Positions 7,212 to 16,918 of a DNA stretch of 64,000 bases are shown here, piece after piece (position 1 is the first letter of the stretch; the number at the start of each line of letters is the position of its first letter). The DNA lies in NCBI RefSeq assembly GCF_024648825.1, contig NZ_JANBBE010000013.1, forward strand, positions 1 to 64,000, written 5' to 3'. The stretch is from Lentzea californiensis (GTDB lineage: Bacteria; Actinomycetota; Actinomycetes; Mycobacteriales; Pseudonocardiaceae). The position numbers and the translations under genes are program-made. The notes beneath the pieces are model-generated. The model made no database searches and was not told the origin of the DNA. It saw nothing but the letters and a program-made list of their open reading frames with translations.

Positions 7212-10200
7212 TCACAGCTGCATGGTGTCGGTGTCGCAGTTCGCCCTGATGTACTGCTCGGCCGCGATGGTCGCAGGGTGGTCCTCACCCAGGACCCTCT
7301 GGAACGCCGTGACGGTCTGACGGTGCAACGTCCTCGCGGCGGTGTGCTCGCCCAGCGCCTCCAAGTCGATCGAGAGGTTGAGCGACAGCGCCAGCGTCGA
7401 GGGGTGCTCGGGACCGAGCACCCTTCGGGATCGTTCCAGCGCCCCCTCGCTCAGGGCCCTCGCCTCTTCCACCCGGTCGAGCGCCGCCAGGTCGCTGGCC
7501 AGGTTCGTGGCGGCGACCAGTGACGACGGGTGGTCGGCGTCGAGGACCTCGAGCAGGTCGGCGTATGCCTGCCTGTCGATCCGCAGCGCCTGCTCCGACT
7601 CGCCGCGAAGCCGGTGGATGACAGCGACGTTGAGCGCGGCGATGAGCGTGTACGGGTGACGTCGCCCGCGGAGCTCCTCGAACCGCCTGTAGCTGCGTTG
7701 CGCGAACTCGTCCGCCTTCTCGAGGTCGCCGGAGTGCCGCAGGTCGGTGGAGAGGTTCATCAAAGCGGTGACCGTGTCGATGTGGGTGTCGCCGTGCCTG
7801 CTGCGGTACCGGTCCAGGCAGTCCTCGGAGAGCTGCTGGGCCCGCATGTGGTCACCCGCTTTGCGCAACGCCACCGACAGGTTGCGTTTCGCCCCGATCA
7901 CACGGGGATGGTCGGGACCGAGTTTCTCGAGGTCGTACATCGCCTGGTCCTGGCTCTGGGCCGCTTCCGCGTAGTAGCCGCATTCGCGCAGATCCACGCA
8001 GAGGGCGTTGCGAGAGCCGAGCGTCTGCGAGTGGTCTGCTCCCAGTACGGCTGTGCGCCGGCGCAGGGTGTCCTCGTCGAGCTCGCGTGCCCTGGCGAAG
8101 TCGCCCATGAGCCGCAGACAGCCTCCGAGGTTGTGCGCGTACCTCAGTGTCGTCGGATCGTCTTCGCCGAGCAGCTGCCGCGCCCGGTCGTACACCGTCT
8201 GCTGCAGCTCGAGCTCTTCGCGGAACCGGCCTTCGGACCGGCGGTCCGCCGCGACCACGTCGAGCATTTCGAGCATGCTCTCGTGGTGTTCACCGACGCT
8301 CTCGGCGAACAGCCGGTGAGTCTGCTCGTTGAGACTGATGGCTTTGTCGATCTCACCGAGCCTTCTCATGGCCACCGCGAGGCGTAGGGACAACTTGAGG
8401 ATGTCCGGCGCGGCTTCACCCAGTGTCTCCGTCCACGAGCCGACCGCCTGCTCCGCCAGGTCTCGGGCACCGCCTAAGTCACCGGTGTTCAGCAGGTACC
8501 TGACCAGGCTGTCGATCAGTTCGCGGACCCACTCGTCCTGGCAATCCACGGCTTGCGACGCCAGCACGTGCGGCAGCAGCTCGGCGTACCGGGGCCAGTT
8601 CTCCGTCGAGTCCGGGTCTCCTGGAGCGCCGTTGGAAAGCAGGACGTGCGCGGCGTGCCGCAAGTCCGCCTGTTCCACTGGCGAAAGACTGTTCTTCAAC
8701 ACCGTCTGCACCAAGCGGTGCAGTTGCAGGGAGTTGGTGCGGTGGTCGAGCTTGGCGAGGCTGTACCGGCTGATCTGGCGCACGGCTCGAGCGAGCTTGA
8801 TCGGGTCACGCAGCGCAGCCTGCAGGTCGTGCGGGACAGGGGCGCTGCGCACACTGCGGAACAGCCGCTGCGAAATGGGCTCTGGACCGAAGAACGCACA
8901 TACCTGCAACAACTGCAGGGCGTCGGGGTGCTGGTCGCGCAGCCGATCCAGCGGAACGTTCCACACCGCCGCGACCACGGGAACCTGTGTGTCGTCGAAC
9001 TCGTCGGAGTCCAGCAGTTCTGGCCGGTTCTGCTCCAGCAGTTCCAGGTACTCGGGCACCTGCATGCCCGTGGTCGCCCGCCACGCGGCCGCCTGTTCCA
9101 CGGCGAGTGGCAGGTCACCGAGCGCTTCGGCGAGTGCGTTCGCTTCGGCTTCGTCGATCTCTCCACCGCGCCTGTGGAGCAGTTCGATGCTTTCCGCGCG
9201 TGTGAAGAGGTCCACGTGCACGGAGCGAGCGACGCCGCTCCACTCGGGGTTGCGCGACGTGACGATGATGTGGCCCGTCCCCATCGGGAAGAACTGCCGC
9301 ACTTCGCGCGGGTTGTCCGCGTTGTCGAAGACCAGCAACCAGCGTTTCGCCGGATCGTAGGTGCGCAAGGTCTCCAGCACGGCGGGCACCGCCGTGTCCG
9401 CGGACCCCGCCGTCGCCACTCCGAGCCGCTTGGCGAGCTCGACGAAACTGAAGGTGATCTGCGCGGACTGCTCGGCGGGCACCCACCACACGAGGTCGTA
9501 CTCGGTGGCGTGGCGGTGGATGTACTCCACCACCGTCTGGGACTTTCCCACACCGCCCAGACCGTGGAGCGTGCTGGGAAGGACGGCAGTCGTTTTCGCA
9601 GCGTTCAGCCGGTCCTGCAACTGCTCGAGCAGCTCGGTCCGCCCGACGAAGTCGGGATTTCGCAACGGCACAGACCCCCAGATCTTTGGTTGCGTGCCGG
9701 ACGTGTGCCGCTCACGGTCCGGAGTGTGCGTGCCGGGTGCGCTCACTTGGTCAACTCCTTGCGGCGTATTGGTTTCCTGCGGCTCCGCTGCCGTGTCGAC
9801 CTTCGGCTGGGAGGTTGTGATCACGTATTCGTCTCCGTCAGGTGTTCGGCGACTGGGGCCATCCAGGTCCGCTGAGGTGTCCGTTGGCCGCGGAGAAATC
9901 AGGAACTCGTCGAGCGCCCTGCGGAGTTGCTTGGCGCGTGGGGCATGTGGTCCAGCGAGTGCCCGCAACACGGCGGCCTGGACTTCGAGGTAGGGGCGGT
10001 TTTCCGGCGAGACGTCCGAAGCGAGGACGTGGGCCGGATCGTCGAGGGCGGTGCGGAGGTCACGCAGCGCGGCGATGTCCGACCCGGCGTGGTCGTCGAG
10101 AACACGGGCGACGCGTGCCGTCTCCATCCGGCGGCCGGTGGACAGGAGCTCTTCACGCACACCGTTCGCGAACTCGTAGGCGACCGCGTGCGCGGACGTG

Positions 10201-11573
10201 CCGGAGGACGGGATCCGGTGCATCAGGCCGCCCAGTGTGACTTCGGCGAGTGCGGAGAGATCGGAGCCGGGCAGCAGCACGCGTTGCACCAGCTTCATCA
10301 GCGGCGGGCTCAACGGTGTCGCCGCGAGCAGGCCAGCGAGGTGGAACCCTTCGCTGGACGCGTGAGTGCGGAACCGCAGCACCCGTTCCTCCGCCGACAG
10401 CACCTCGTCGTCGTCCGGCTCGAGCGGCACTTCCTCCGGGTGGGCGCTCACCAGGGTGGCCGTGGTCTCGACGGTCTGCGCGCCGGGCGAGGCGATCAGC
10501 CGGGACCAGCCCGACATCCATTCGGCGGACAGGCCGAGCACGGGCACGGGTGCCACGCCGGGTGTGGTGAGTCCGGGGACGCGGAGACGCTTGTTCGGCA
10601 CACCGGGCGCGGGGGAGCGCAGCCGCATCCGGCGCGTCACGATGCCGCCCCACGACCAGAGCCGCTGCGCGAGCGTCTGCACGATGGCGACGGGCATGTG
10701 CTCCGCCCACAGGTGGAGCGCACGGCTCATCGCGCCGCTGTGCCACGCCCTGCCGATGGTGTCCGTGAGCACCAGCACTACGCGCCTGCCTGTGGGATCG
10801 ACGAGGAAACCGCAGTCGTGGGCGGCATCTCCCTCGCTGCGCAGCGGCCTGTCTGGCAGTTCCGCGCTGCCGGTGTCGAAGAAGTAGGTTCGCACGTCGC
10901 GGAAGGCGCCCTGCTGTTCGAGCATCGCACGGAACTCACGGGTGGTGTGTTCCCAGATGCCACCCGCCACAGCGGTGTCGACGACGAAGGCGACGTCGAA
11001 CCGGCGTGAGGGGGCCGCCGTCAGCTCGGGTATCCAGAGACCGTCCTGGGCGGCGCGGATCGCCGTGGCCTCCTCGTCGACGACCTGCTGCCACGGCGAC
11101 GGGTGCCGCCGGGACAGTGGGCGCAGCGCACGGCTGATCGCGCGGCGTTCCGGCATGGCGGGCATGGTCGGCCATGCCGACACCGCACGGCCCTTCCTGT
11201 CGGTCGCGTCCGCGACACCGGTGAACACCACGGTCTCCGGGCTGGGCGTCCACTGCTGGAAGCGCTCTGGTGCCGGCTCGCGCCCGGTGATGTCGAAGGG
11301 CTCGGCTTCCGGAGTCTCCCGTGGTTGTTCTTCCTGCGGCGCGGGCGTTTCCGAAGTTGACCCGGATGGTGTGGAGATCGGCCCGCCGAGTTCCGGCGGC
11401 ACTTCCCGAGGCTCTGGTCCGGGGCCGTGGATTCGTGCTGCCAGCCACAACGAGTCCCGAACCTCGCGGTACGACAGCCCGCTGGTGGACAGCCTTCCGA
11501 CGTCGCCGTCGGCGACGTCGAAGTGCTGGAGCACCACGTCCTGCACGGGGGGAGGGTTCAGTGGGCTCTTCAT
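7212..11573 (-). CDS. SAV_2336-type/NB-ARC/TPR protein (FxsT-like STAND NTPase)
   Basis: The ATG at 11573 overlaps the stop of the upstream ATPase gene (ATGA), which fixes the start and gives 1453 residues. The N-terminal third resembles the SAV_2336 domain (RFDVAFVVDTAVAGGIW, RRVVLVLTD, WAEHMPVAIVQ). The NB-ARC module has a P-loop HGLGGVGKS near residue 670, Walker B WLLVFDNADN, an IIVTSRN sensor and GDLPLAVEQAAAW. From about residue 1000 the protein is a long array of TPR units, each with a GxDHPxTL-like loop. STAND proteins of this type act as regulated molecular switches in conflict systems and in FxSxx-COOH peptide loci. It is intact and coupled to the MoxR-type gene. Confidence 0.9.
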   Translation of the reverse strand: MKSPLNPPPVQDVVLQHFDVADGDVGRLSTSGLSYREVRDSLWLAARIHGPGPEPREVPPELGGPISTPSGSTSETPAPQEEQPRETPEAEPFDITGREPAPERFQQWTPSPETVVFTGVADATDRKGRAVSAWPTMPAMPERRAISRALRPLSRRHPSPWQQVVDEEATAIRAAQDGLWIPELTAAPSRRFDVAFVVDTAVAGGIWEHTTREFRAMLEQQGAFRDVRTYFFDTGSAELPDRPLRSEGDAAHDCGFLVDPTGRRVVLVLTDTIGRAWHSGAMSRALHLWAEHMPVAIVQTLAQRLWSWGGIVTRRMRLRSPAPGVPNKRLRVPGLTTPGVAPVPVLGLSAEWMSGWSRLIASPGAQTVETTATLVSAHPEEVPLEPDDDEVLSAEERVLRFRTHASSEGFHLAGLLAATPLSPPLMKLVQRVLLPGSDLSALAEVTLGGLMHRIPSSGTSAHAVAYEFANGVREELLSTGRRMETARVARVLDDHAGSDIAALRDLRTALDDPAHVLASDVSPENRPYLEVQAAVLRALAGPHAPRAKQLRRALDEFLISPRPTDTSADLDGPSRRTPDGDEYVITTSQPKVDTAAEPQETNTPQGVDQVSAPGTHTPDRERHTSGTQPKIWGSVPLRNPDFVGRTELLEQLQDRLNAAKTTAVLPSTLHGLGGVGKSQTVVEYIHRHATEYDLVWWVPAEQSAQITFSFVELAKRLGVATAGSADTAVPAVLETLRTYDPAKRWLLVFDNADNPREVRQFFPMGTGHIIVTSRNPEWSGVARSVHVDLFTRAESIELLHRRGGEIDEAEANALAEALGDLPLAVEQAAAWRATTGMQVPEYLELLEQNRPELLDSDEFDDTQVPVVAAVWNVPLDRLRDQHPDALQLLQVCAFFGPEPISQRLFRSVRSAPVPHDLQAALRDPIKLARAVRQISRYSLAKLDHRTNSLQLHRLVQTVLKNSLSPVEQADLRHAAHVLLSNGAPGDPDSTENWPRYAELLPHVLASQAVDCQDEWVRELIDSLVRYLLNTGDLGGARDLAEQAVGSWTETLGEAAPDILKLSLRLAVAMRRLGEIDKAISLNEQTHRLFAESVGEHHESMLEMLDVVAADRRSEGRFREELELQQTVYDRARQLLGEDDPTTLRYAHNLGGCLRLMGDFARARELDEDTLRRRTAVLGADHSQTLGSRNALCVDLRECGYYAEAAQSQDQAMYDLEKLGPDHPRVIGAKRNLSVALRKAGDHMRAQQLSEDCLDRYRSRHGDTHIDTVTALMNLSTDLRHSGDLEKADEFAQRSYRRFEELRGRRHPYTLIAALNVAVIHRLRGESEQALRIDRQAYADLLEVLDADHPSSLVAATNLASDLAALDRVEEARALSEGALERSRRVLGPEHPSTLALSLNLSIDLEALGEHTAARTLHRQTVTAFQRVLGEDHPATIAAEQYIRANCDTDTMQL

Positions 11574-12571
11574 CTTGGTTCCGCCAAAGGGTGCCAGATG
11601 GCGGTGAGCAGGTTCCTCCACTCGTCATCGGGTGTGTAGGCACCCGATGTCGCCAGACCGGTGGCGAGGTGAACGGCGTTGAGGAGCTGGTCCGCCGCCA
11701 GCCCGCCCACCTCGCCGCTGCGTTCGAGGAACTCGGTGATCAGGCGGCCGGTGTCGGCGCGTTCATTGCCGTCGAAGTGGGCCGCGACCATGGCGCCGAG
11801 CTGGTGTGCCCCCGGATTGTGGATGTGCAGGCGCAGACAGCGGCGCAGGAACGCCGGCGGGAACTCGCGCTCGCCGTTGCTGGTGATGATGACGATCGGG
11901 AACTCGCGGCACCGGACCAGTCCGTTGTGGATGGTCGTGGTGTGACCCCGGTCGTGGGTCAGCACGGGTACCTCGGCCTGCCGCTTGGAATAGCGGACCA
12001 GCTCCGGGATTTCGTACTCGCCTTCCTCGAAGACGTTGAGCAGGTCGTTGGGCAGGTCGATGTCGCCCTTGTCGAGCTCGTCGATCAACAGCACCCGCGG
12101 GAGGTCCGCCGGCAGCAACGCCGTGCCGAGCGGTCCGAGGTGGATGAACTCACCGATGTCGGCTTCGCCCTCGTGCGCCGCGGCCTGCACCCTGGCGATC
12201 GCGTCGTAGAGGAACAGCCCCTGGGTCAGCGTGGTCCGGCTGCTGACCGGCCATCGCAGCACCGGGCCCAGGCCCAGCTCGCGGGCTATGAGGTAGGCGA
12301 GCGAGGACTTGCCCGTGCCTGGTGCTCCGGTCACGAGCAGCGGACGCCTCAGGTAGATACTGGAGTTGACCATGGCGACCTCGGCGGGGTGCGGGTCGCG
12401 TGGCCGCCGCGGGACCGCGCCCACCCGGCGTTCACCCTCTCCGCCGTCGTCCTCGGGCCGCGATGTGTTGCCCTGTCCGGAGAACTTGCGCCACGGCGGT
12501 GGCGCGGGAAGGTTTCCGAGTGGCGACTCCGCCACCGAACCATCGCCCCGGTACACGTGCCACGTGGTCAT
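11570..12571 (-). CDS. MoxR-type AAA ATPase
   Basis: A 333-residue AAA+ protein. After a Pro/Arg-rich leader of about 65 residues it shows Walker A TGAPGTGKSS (near residue 80), Walker B VLLIDELDKGDIDLP, sensor 1 IVIITSNGEREFPPAFLRR with the arginine finger region, and a C-terminal helical lid. MoxR ATPases remodel partner proteins. In actinobacterial conflict loci they occur with VMAP-type and SAV_2336-type proteins. Start and stop overlap both neighbours (ATGA on each side), so the locus was built as one operon. Confidence 0.9.
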   Translation of the reverse strand: MTTWHVYRGDGSVAESPLGNLPAPPPWRKFSGQGNTSRPEDDGGEGERRVGAVPRRPRDPHPAEVAMVNSSIYLRRPLLVTGAPGTGKSSLAYLIARELGLGPVLRWPVSSRTTLTQGLFLYDAIARVQAAAHEGEADIGEFIHLGPLGTALLPADLPRVLLIDELDKGDIDLPNDLLNVFEEGEYEIPELVRYSKRQAEVPVLTHDRGHTTTIHNGLVRCREFPIVIITSNGEREFPPAFLRRCLRLHIHNPGAHQLGAMVAAHFDGNERADTGRLITEFLERSGEVGGLAADQLLNAVHLATGLATSGAYTPDDEWRNLLTAIWHPLAEPR

Positions 12572-13876
12572 CCGACCGCTCCCTCCACGCCCGGATGTCC
12601 CGGCCGGTGTGGAGTCACCAGGCGGGTCGGGTCGTCGTACAGCACCGTCAGCGCGCCGCCGACGTGCCGTTCTTCCAGTGCTTTCGCGTATGCGCTCAAC
12701 CGTGCGTGGCGGACCCGTTCGAGCAAGTGGTCCGCATCGTCATCGTGCATCAGCCGGTCGATTGCTGAGGTGAACTCGAGCTAGGCGGAGTCCTCGCGGT
12801 GGAGCAGGGTCAACGGCACGCCAACCGTGATGCCGATCGAGATCTTGCGCTGGTCCGTGCTCTGCCTGCGACGATGCGCTGAGCATGAGGGCCACGGTGT
12901 CGGACCTCCTGCTCAGCGCGGCCCGGAGCTGGCGCAGACCGCGTTCGTCCGTTCCGTAACCCCGTGGCACGCTGTGCGGCTCGACGCGGCCGGCGTGCTC
13001 GAGCTGTGCCGACAGCACGTCCCAGCGACGGCGCCAGTCCCGGTGGTAGCGGCGTGACCGCATTCGCTCCGTACTGCGGACGGTCTTGGGGTAACGGCAT
13101 CCCACCGGCTCGGAGTGCGGGGCGTTCTCTCAGGACCACCGGTCCACGTCGAGCGTGCCCAGATCGTAGATGTCGAGCACGAACTCGATGCGGATGTCGG
13201 GCTGGCGTTCGCCCGTCGGCCCCTCCACTCCAGCTTGAGCGCGAGGTGGGCGATCAGCGTCGGCGAAGAGGCCGGGATCGCTGTGCCCGATTCCCGCTGG
13301 ACCTCGTCGCGCAGCGCCGAAATCTCCTCGTCGAGGCCCATCGCGGCGACCCGCTTCAAGAAGGCCGGCGACCGCGGCAGTCCGTCGGTCGCGCGTTGGG
13401 TGATTCCAGCGCATAAAGAATGCGCGGATGAGTTGTGTGCCTGCCCAGATCGGGCGCAGAGGAACTCCACCCGCGGCACGATAGATGTCCGCGATGTCAG
13501 GATGACTTCACCCGCCGGCAACTTCGGGAATCGCGAACAGGGCACCGCGGAGCCGGGCCACACGTTCCTCCTCGACGTACCGATGACGCAGCACATCCAG
13601 TTGCCGTGAGTACCGCGCGCCACCGGCGAGGTTCCTTAACGCACCGGCCAGGTGGTCGAGCCCACCGCCGTGTTCGACGCAGAGGATGGCGAGGTTCTGC
13701 GCGCAGGACAGGAAGTCCGGCTGACGAGGCATGGCGAGGGAGATCTCGTTCGGCAGCATGCCGGGCAACTGGGTCCTCACCTCCTCACACCGCAGTGCAG
13801 GCACCGCAACGATGACGTCGAGCGGTGCGTCCACTTCGGCCGGACGGTTGTGGCTGCTCGAGACTCCTCCGGCCAC
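12568..13876 (-). pseudogene. VMAP-like conflict protein, inactivated by frameshifts and stops
   Basis: Read along the minus strand, pieces of one protein appear in order. First an EAD2-like domain: PLDVIVAVPALR, QLPGMLPNEISLAMPRQPDF, EHGGGLDHLAGALRN. Next a middle linker (ATDGLPRSPAFLKRVAA), then the VMAP C-terminal domain (IRIEFVLDIYDLGTLDVDRW, RMRSRRYHRDWRRRWDVL, ISIGITVGVPLTLLHRE, and GGALTVLYDDPTRL). The pieces occupy three frames. In-frame stops lie at 13130-13132 (TGA) and 12781-12783 (TAG). The 3' end still overlaps the MoxR start (ATGA). VMAP proteins link vWA/MoxR modules to effectors; here the adaptor is dead while both NTPase genes remain open. Confidence 0.75.
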
Positions 13877-14161
13877 TATGGGTTGCGGCTGGCAGGGGCA
13901 GCCGCGCCTGCGAGCGGATCCACGCGATCGAGGGTCCTTCCTTCAGGCGAACCGGTACTCGCTGGTACTTCTCGGGTTCGGTGTGCAGCACCGGGGCGTC
14001 CGCATTTCCGTTCTCGACGACCCTCCGCAGCCGGCCGTCACCGCTGCACGCATGGCCGGGAATGTAGGAAGTCGGCCGTTGTGCCTGGCCTGGATCGACT
14101 TGCCCGGCGCCGTCACGGTGAACGTCGCCGGGCTGGCAAGAACCAGCTGTCACCGGCCCGA
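13877..14161. other. Gene-free stretch, probably degraded 5' end of the VMAP-like gene
   Basis: No open frame with a start and ribosome site is visible. One minus-strand frame (segment RLRRVVENGNADAPVLHTE) is open and could be a leftover N-terminal effector domain of the VMAP-like protein, but I cannot name it. Confidence 0.4.
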
Positions 14162-15397
14162 TCAGCCGGACGCGAGCCTCACACCGCGCCGCCAGACCCC
14201 TTGGATGCCGAGCGTGTCGGAGATGGCCGACGTCGGGTCTCCCTCGACCAGGAGCAGGTCCGCGCGCAGGCCTTCGGCGATGCGCCCGCGGTCGGTGAGG
14301 CCGAAGCGACGTGCCGGGGTGCTCGTTGCCGCGCGCAGGGCCTCGACGGGGGTGAGGCCTGCCTGGACGAGGTACTGGAGTTCGTGGTGAACGCTCGCGC
14401 CGTGGGCGAGTCCGCCGAGGAACGGCACCGGCACCGATGCGTCGGTGCCCACGATGAGGTCGACGCCTGCCTGGTGCAGTGCCGCGACCGACGCCATGAC
14501 GTCGCTGAGAGCGCCCTTGTGGTAGAGGTCGAAGCTGGAGCGCAGCGTCTTCATCCACGCGTCGTCCAGCCGGGAGCTCACTCGGGGGTCCGCCGCGAGC
14601 TCGGCACCCGTGATGCCCATCAGCGAGGCGTTCAGCACCACGCACGGCACGACGAAGGCGCCGGAACGGGCGATCAGGCCGATGACCTGGTCGTCGTGGG
14701 GCCGGTCGAGGAACAGGTGGGCGAAGCCGTCGACACCGGCTTCGAGGGCCATCCAGGTGGCGTCGACGGTCAGGGCGTGCGCGACCGTGAGCATGCCGTG
14801 GCGCTTGGCCTCCGCGACTCCCGCGTCCAGGGTCGCCTGGTCGAGTGCGGGGATTCCCGGATGTCCTTCGACGCTGCCGTCGTCCACCATGAACTTGATG
14901 TAGTCCGAGCCGGTCTCGACCAGCTGGGGGATGAAGGCGACCGCCTGCTCCGGAGTCGTGGAGAACGGCATGACCGGCGGGCCGAAGTCACCGTTGGGGT
15001 AGCGGACGGTGCGGTCGCCGACCGGCTCGAAGCCTTCCGGGAACAGTTCGCTGGGATGTCCTCCCGGCGGGGTGATGGCGAATCCCGCGGACCGCACGTC
15101 GGCGACTGAGTCGTTGTCCGTGATGTGTCCGCGGTTGCCGCGCGTGTGGCTGCCCTGCATCTCCAGCTCCGTGGTCACCCCGAAACGCAGGGCGAGAGCG
15201 AGGGATTGCTCGCTGGTGTGGACGTGTGCGTCGATCAGGCCCGGCAGCAGGGTGCCGCCGCGTGCGTCGACGATCTCGGCATCGGCGGGGGCCTCGCCGC
15301 CGACCGCGGTGATCAGTCCGTTCTCGACGAGAACCGTCCGTGCGTCAAGGACTTCACGGCCATCGAAGATCCGTGCGTTGGTGATGGCGATGGTCAT
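14162..15397 (-). CDS. Metal-dependent amidohydrolase (cytoplasmic paralogue)
   Basis: A 411-residue amidohydrolase-superfamily enzyme. The ATG at 15397 has GAAAGG upstream and begins directly with MTIAITNARIFDG, without a signal peptide. Metal-ligand motifs are in the expected order: HVH (H58, H60) in GLIDAHVHTSE, the strand DYIKFMVDDG with the lysine that may bridge the metals, VAHALT, FAHLFLD and GTDAS. It resembles the imidazolonepropionase/prolidase-like amidohydrolases. The substrate is not predictable; hydrolysis of an amide, cyclic imide or carbamate is likely. It follows its exported paralogue by 49 bases and probably shares its transcript. Confidence 0.85.
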   Translation of the reverse strand: MTIAITNARIFDGREVLDARTVLVENGLITAVGGEAPADAEIVDARGGTLLPGLIDAHVHTSEQSLALALRFGVTTELEMQGSHTRGNRGHITDNDSVADVRSAGFAITPPGGHPSELFPEGFEPVGDRTVRYPNGDFGPPVMPFSTTPEQAVAFIPQLVETGSDYIKFMVDDGSVEGHPGIPALDQATLDAGVAEAKRHGMLTVAHALTVDATWMALEAGVDGFAHLFLDRPHDDQVIGLIARSGAFVVPCVVLNASLMGITGAELAADPRVSSRLDDAWMKTLRSSFDLYHKGALSDVMASVAALHQAGVDLIVGTDASVPVPFLGGLAHGASVHHELQYLVQAGLTPVEALRAATSTPARRFGLTDRGRIAEGLRADLLLVEGDPTSAISDTLGIQGVWRRGVRLASG

Positions 15398-15446
15398 GGT
15401 CGGTGCACCTTTCGGAGAAGTGGGGGTGGATGAGCCGGCGGCAGGA

Positions 15447-16799
15447 CTACTTCCTCGCCTGACGAACGCCTCGGCGCCAGACCTCCTTGATCGACAGCGA
15501 GTCACTGATCTTCGTCGTCGGATCGCCCTCGACCAGCAGCAGGTCCGCGCGTGCTCCCGCGGCGATGCGGCCCCGGTCGAGCAGTCCGAACCGCCGCGCG
15601 GGCGTGGACGTGGCCGCTTTCAGCGCTGCGACGGGGGTCAGGCCGGCTTGGACGAGCAACTGCATCTCGTGGTGGACGCTGGCGCCGTGGGCCATGCCAC
15701 CGAGTTCGGGCCACGCGACGGACACGTCGGTGCCGACGAGGACGTCCACCCCGGCGGTGTGCAGGGCCGCGACGGTCGCGAGGACCGCGTCGAAGTCGCC
15801 CTGCGGGTACTTGCCGAGGCTGCCGTTGAGCGTGGCGAGCCACTCGGGGCTCAGCTTCGGGCCCACGCGCGGGTCGGCCGCGAGTCCGGCGCCGGTCCGG
15901 CCCATGATGGAGGCGTTGAGGCACAGGCACGGAGTCACGAACACACCGGACCGCACCACGTTCTCGATGATCTGCGGTGTGTGCGGCCGGTCGATGAACA
16001 GGTGCGCCAGGCCGTCCATGCCGGCGGCGACGGCCTGCTCGGTCGCCGCCACGGTCAGCGTGTGAGCGACGGTGAGCTTGCCCAGCCGTCGCGCCTCCAG
16101 CACTGCCGCCTTGACCGTGGCATCGCTCATCATCGGCAGGCCGGGCGCGCCCAGGACGTGCCCGTCCTCGATCATGATCTTGATGAAGTCGGAACCGCCC
16201 TCCACGCGCGTGCGCACCGCGGCGATGGCCTCTTCCGGCGTGGTGACCTCCGACTCCGCCGGGTTCGCCGTGGACTCACCCTCCGGAGGGCCCTGCCCGT
16301 CGCCCGTGTCCGGCTGAGCGTCGTCGGGGACCAGTTCGCTGGGGTGTCCGCCCGGTGCGGTCAGGCCGAACCCGGCTGAACGGACGTCGGCCAGGTCGTC
16401 CCGGTCCGCGATCGACTTCCGGCCGGCCGCGTCGAACCCGCCCTGCATCTCCAGTTCCGTGGTGACGCCGAACAGCAAGGCGTCACGCAGACCTTCCTCG
16501 GAGGTGTGCACGTGGGAGTCGATCAGTCCCGGCAGGAGCGTGGCTCCCGCGGCGTCGACGATCTGGGCGTGCGACGGGGGAGTGCCGGTGATCCCGGCGA
16601 TCGAGCCGCCCTCGATCAGAACGGTGTGCTGGTCGAGCACTCGCTCCCCGTCGAAGATCCGCGCGTTCGTGATGGCCGTCAGGCCCGGCGACCGCTGCGG
16701 CGTGTCACCGGCGCAGGCCCCCAGCAGCGTTGACGAGCCCACGGCGGCTGCCGTCAGCCCCGCCGTCTTCAGCAGCCCGCGACGGTTGATTGCACACAT
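15447..16799 (-). CDS. Tat-exported lipoprotein amidohydrolase
   Basis: A 450-residue paralogue of the next gene with an added N-terminus: twin-arginine motif NRRGLLKTAG, hydrophobic stretch, and lipobox LLGAC (Cys near residue 29). It is therefore predicted to be folded in the cytoplasm with its metals, exported by Tat and lipidated. Catalytic motifs are HVHTSE, DFIKIMIEDG, VAHTLT, LAHLFID and GTDVS. An insertion of acidic, Pro-rich sequence follows PSELVPDD. AAGGGGG lies before the ATG. The gene is divergent from a MarR regulator with a large palindrome between, so induction by substrate is plausible. Confidence 0.88.
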   Translation of the reverse strand: MCAINRRGLLKTAGLTAAAVGSSTLLGACAGDTPQRSPGLTAITNARIFDGERVLDQHTVLIEGGSIAGITGTPPSHAQIVDAAGATLLPGLIDSHVHTSEEGLRDALLFGVTTELEMQGGFDAAGRKSIADRDDLADVRSAGFGLTAPGGHPSELVPDDAQPDTGDGQGPPEGESTANPAESEVTTPEEAIAAVRTRVEGGSDFIKIMIEDGHVLGAPGLPMMSDATVKAAVLEARRLGKLTVAHTLTVAATEQAVAAGMDGLAHLFIDRPHTPQIIENVVRSGVFVTPCLCLNASIMGRTGAGLAADPRVGPKLSPEWLATLNGSLGKYPQGDFDAVLATVAALHTAGVDVLVGTDVSVAWPELGGMAHGASVHHEMQLLVQAGLTPVAALKAATSTPARRFGLLDRGRIAAGARADLLLVEGDPTTKISDSLSIKEVWRRGVRQARK

Positions 16800-16826
16800 C
16801 GGAACGACCCCCTTCTTTGACTATCG

Positions 16827-16866
16827 GCATGTATATGCATACCGTCTATGTATGCAATCTACATGC
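16827..16866. promoter_or_regulatory. Nested palindromic operator upstream of the amidohydrolase operon
   Basis: An inner pair TGCATAC (16836-16842) and GTATGCA (16850-16856) is enclosed by an outer pair GCATGTA (16827-16833) and TACATGC (16860-16866), centred within one base of each other. It lies 28 bases before the amidohydrolase start and 87 bases before the MarR gene, and is the likely MarR target. Confidence 0.7.
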
Positions 16867-16918
16867 TTTTTGAGGGGCGCCGCGCCGCCGCTGAGAGTTC
16901 CCTCAGCTGGCAGGACGG

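Noticed and set aside
12913..13623. Stand-alone 236-codon minus-strand gene
   Set aside because: Only a middle part resembles the VMAP-like protein; before and after it the homology continues in other frames, so it is a piece of the pseudogene.
7212..14161. FxSxx-COOH precursor peptide gene near the FxsT-like protein
   Set aside because: I looked for a short frame ending in F-x-S-x-x before a stop on both strands near 6.5-14.2 kb and found none with a ribosome site.
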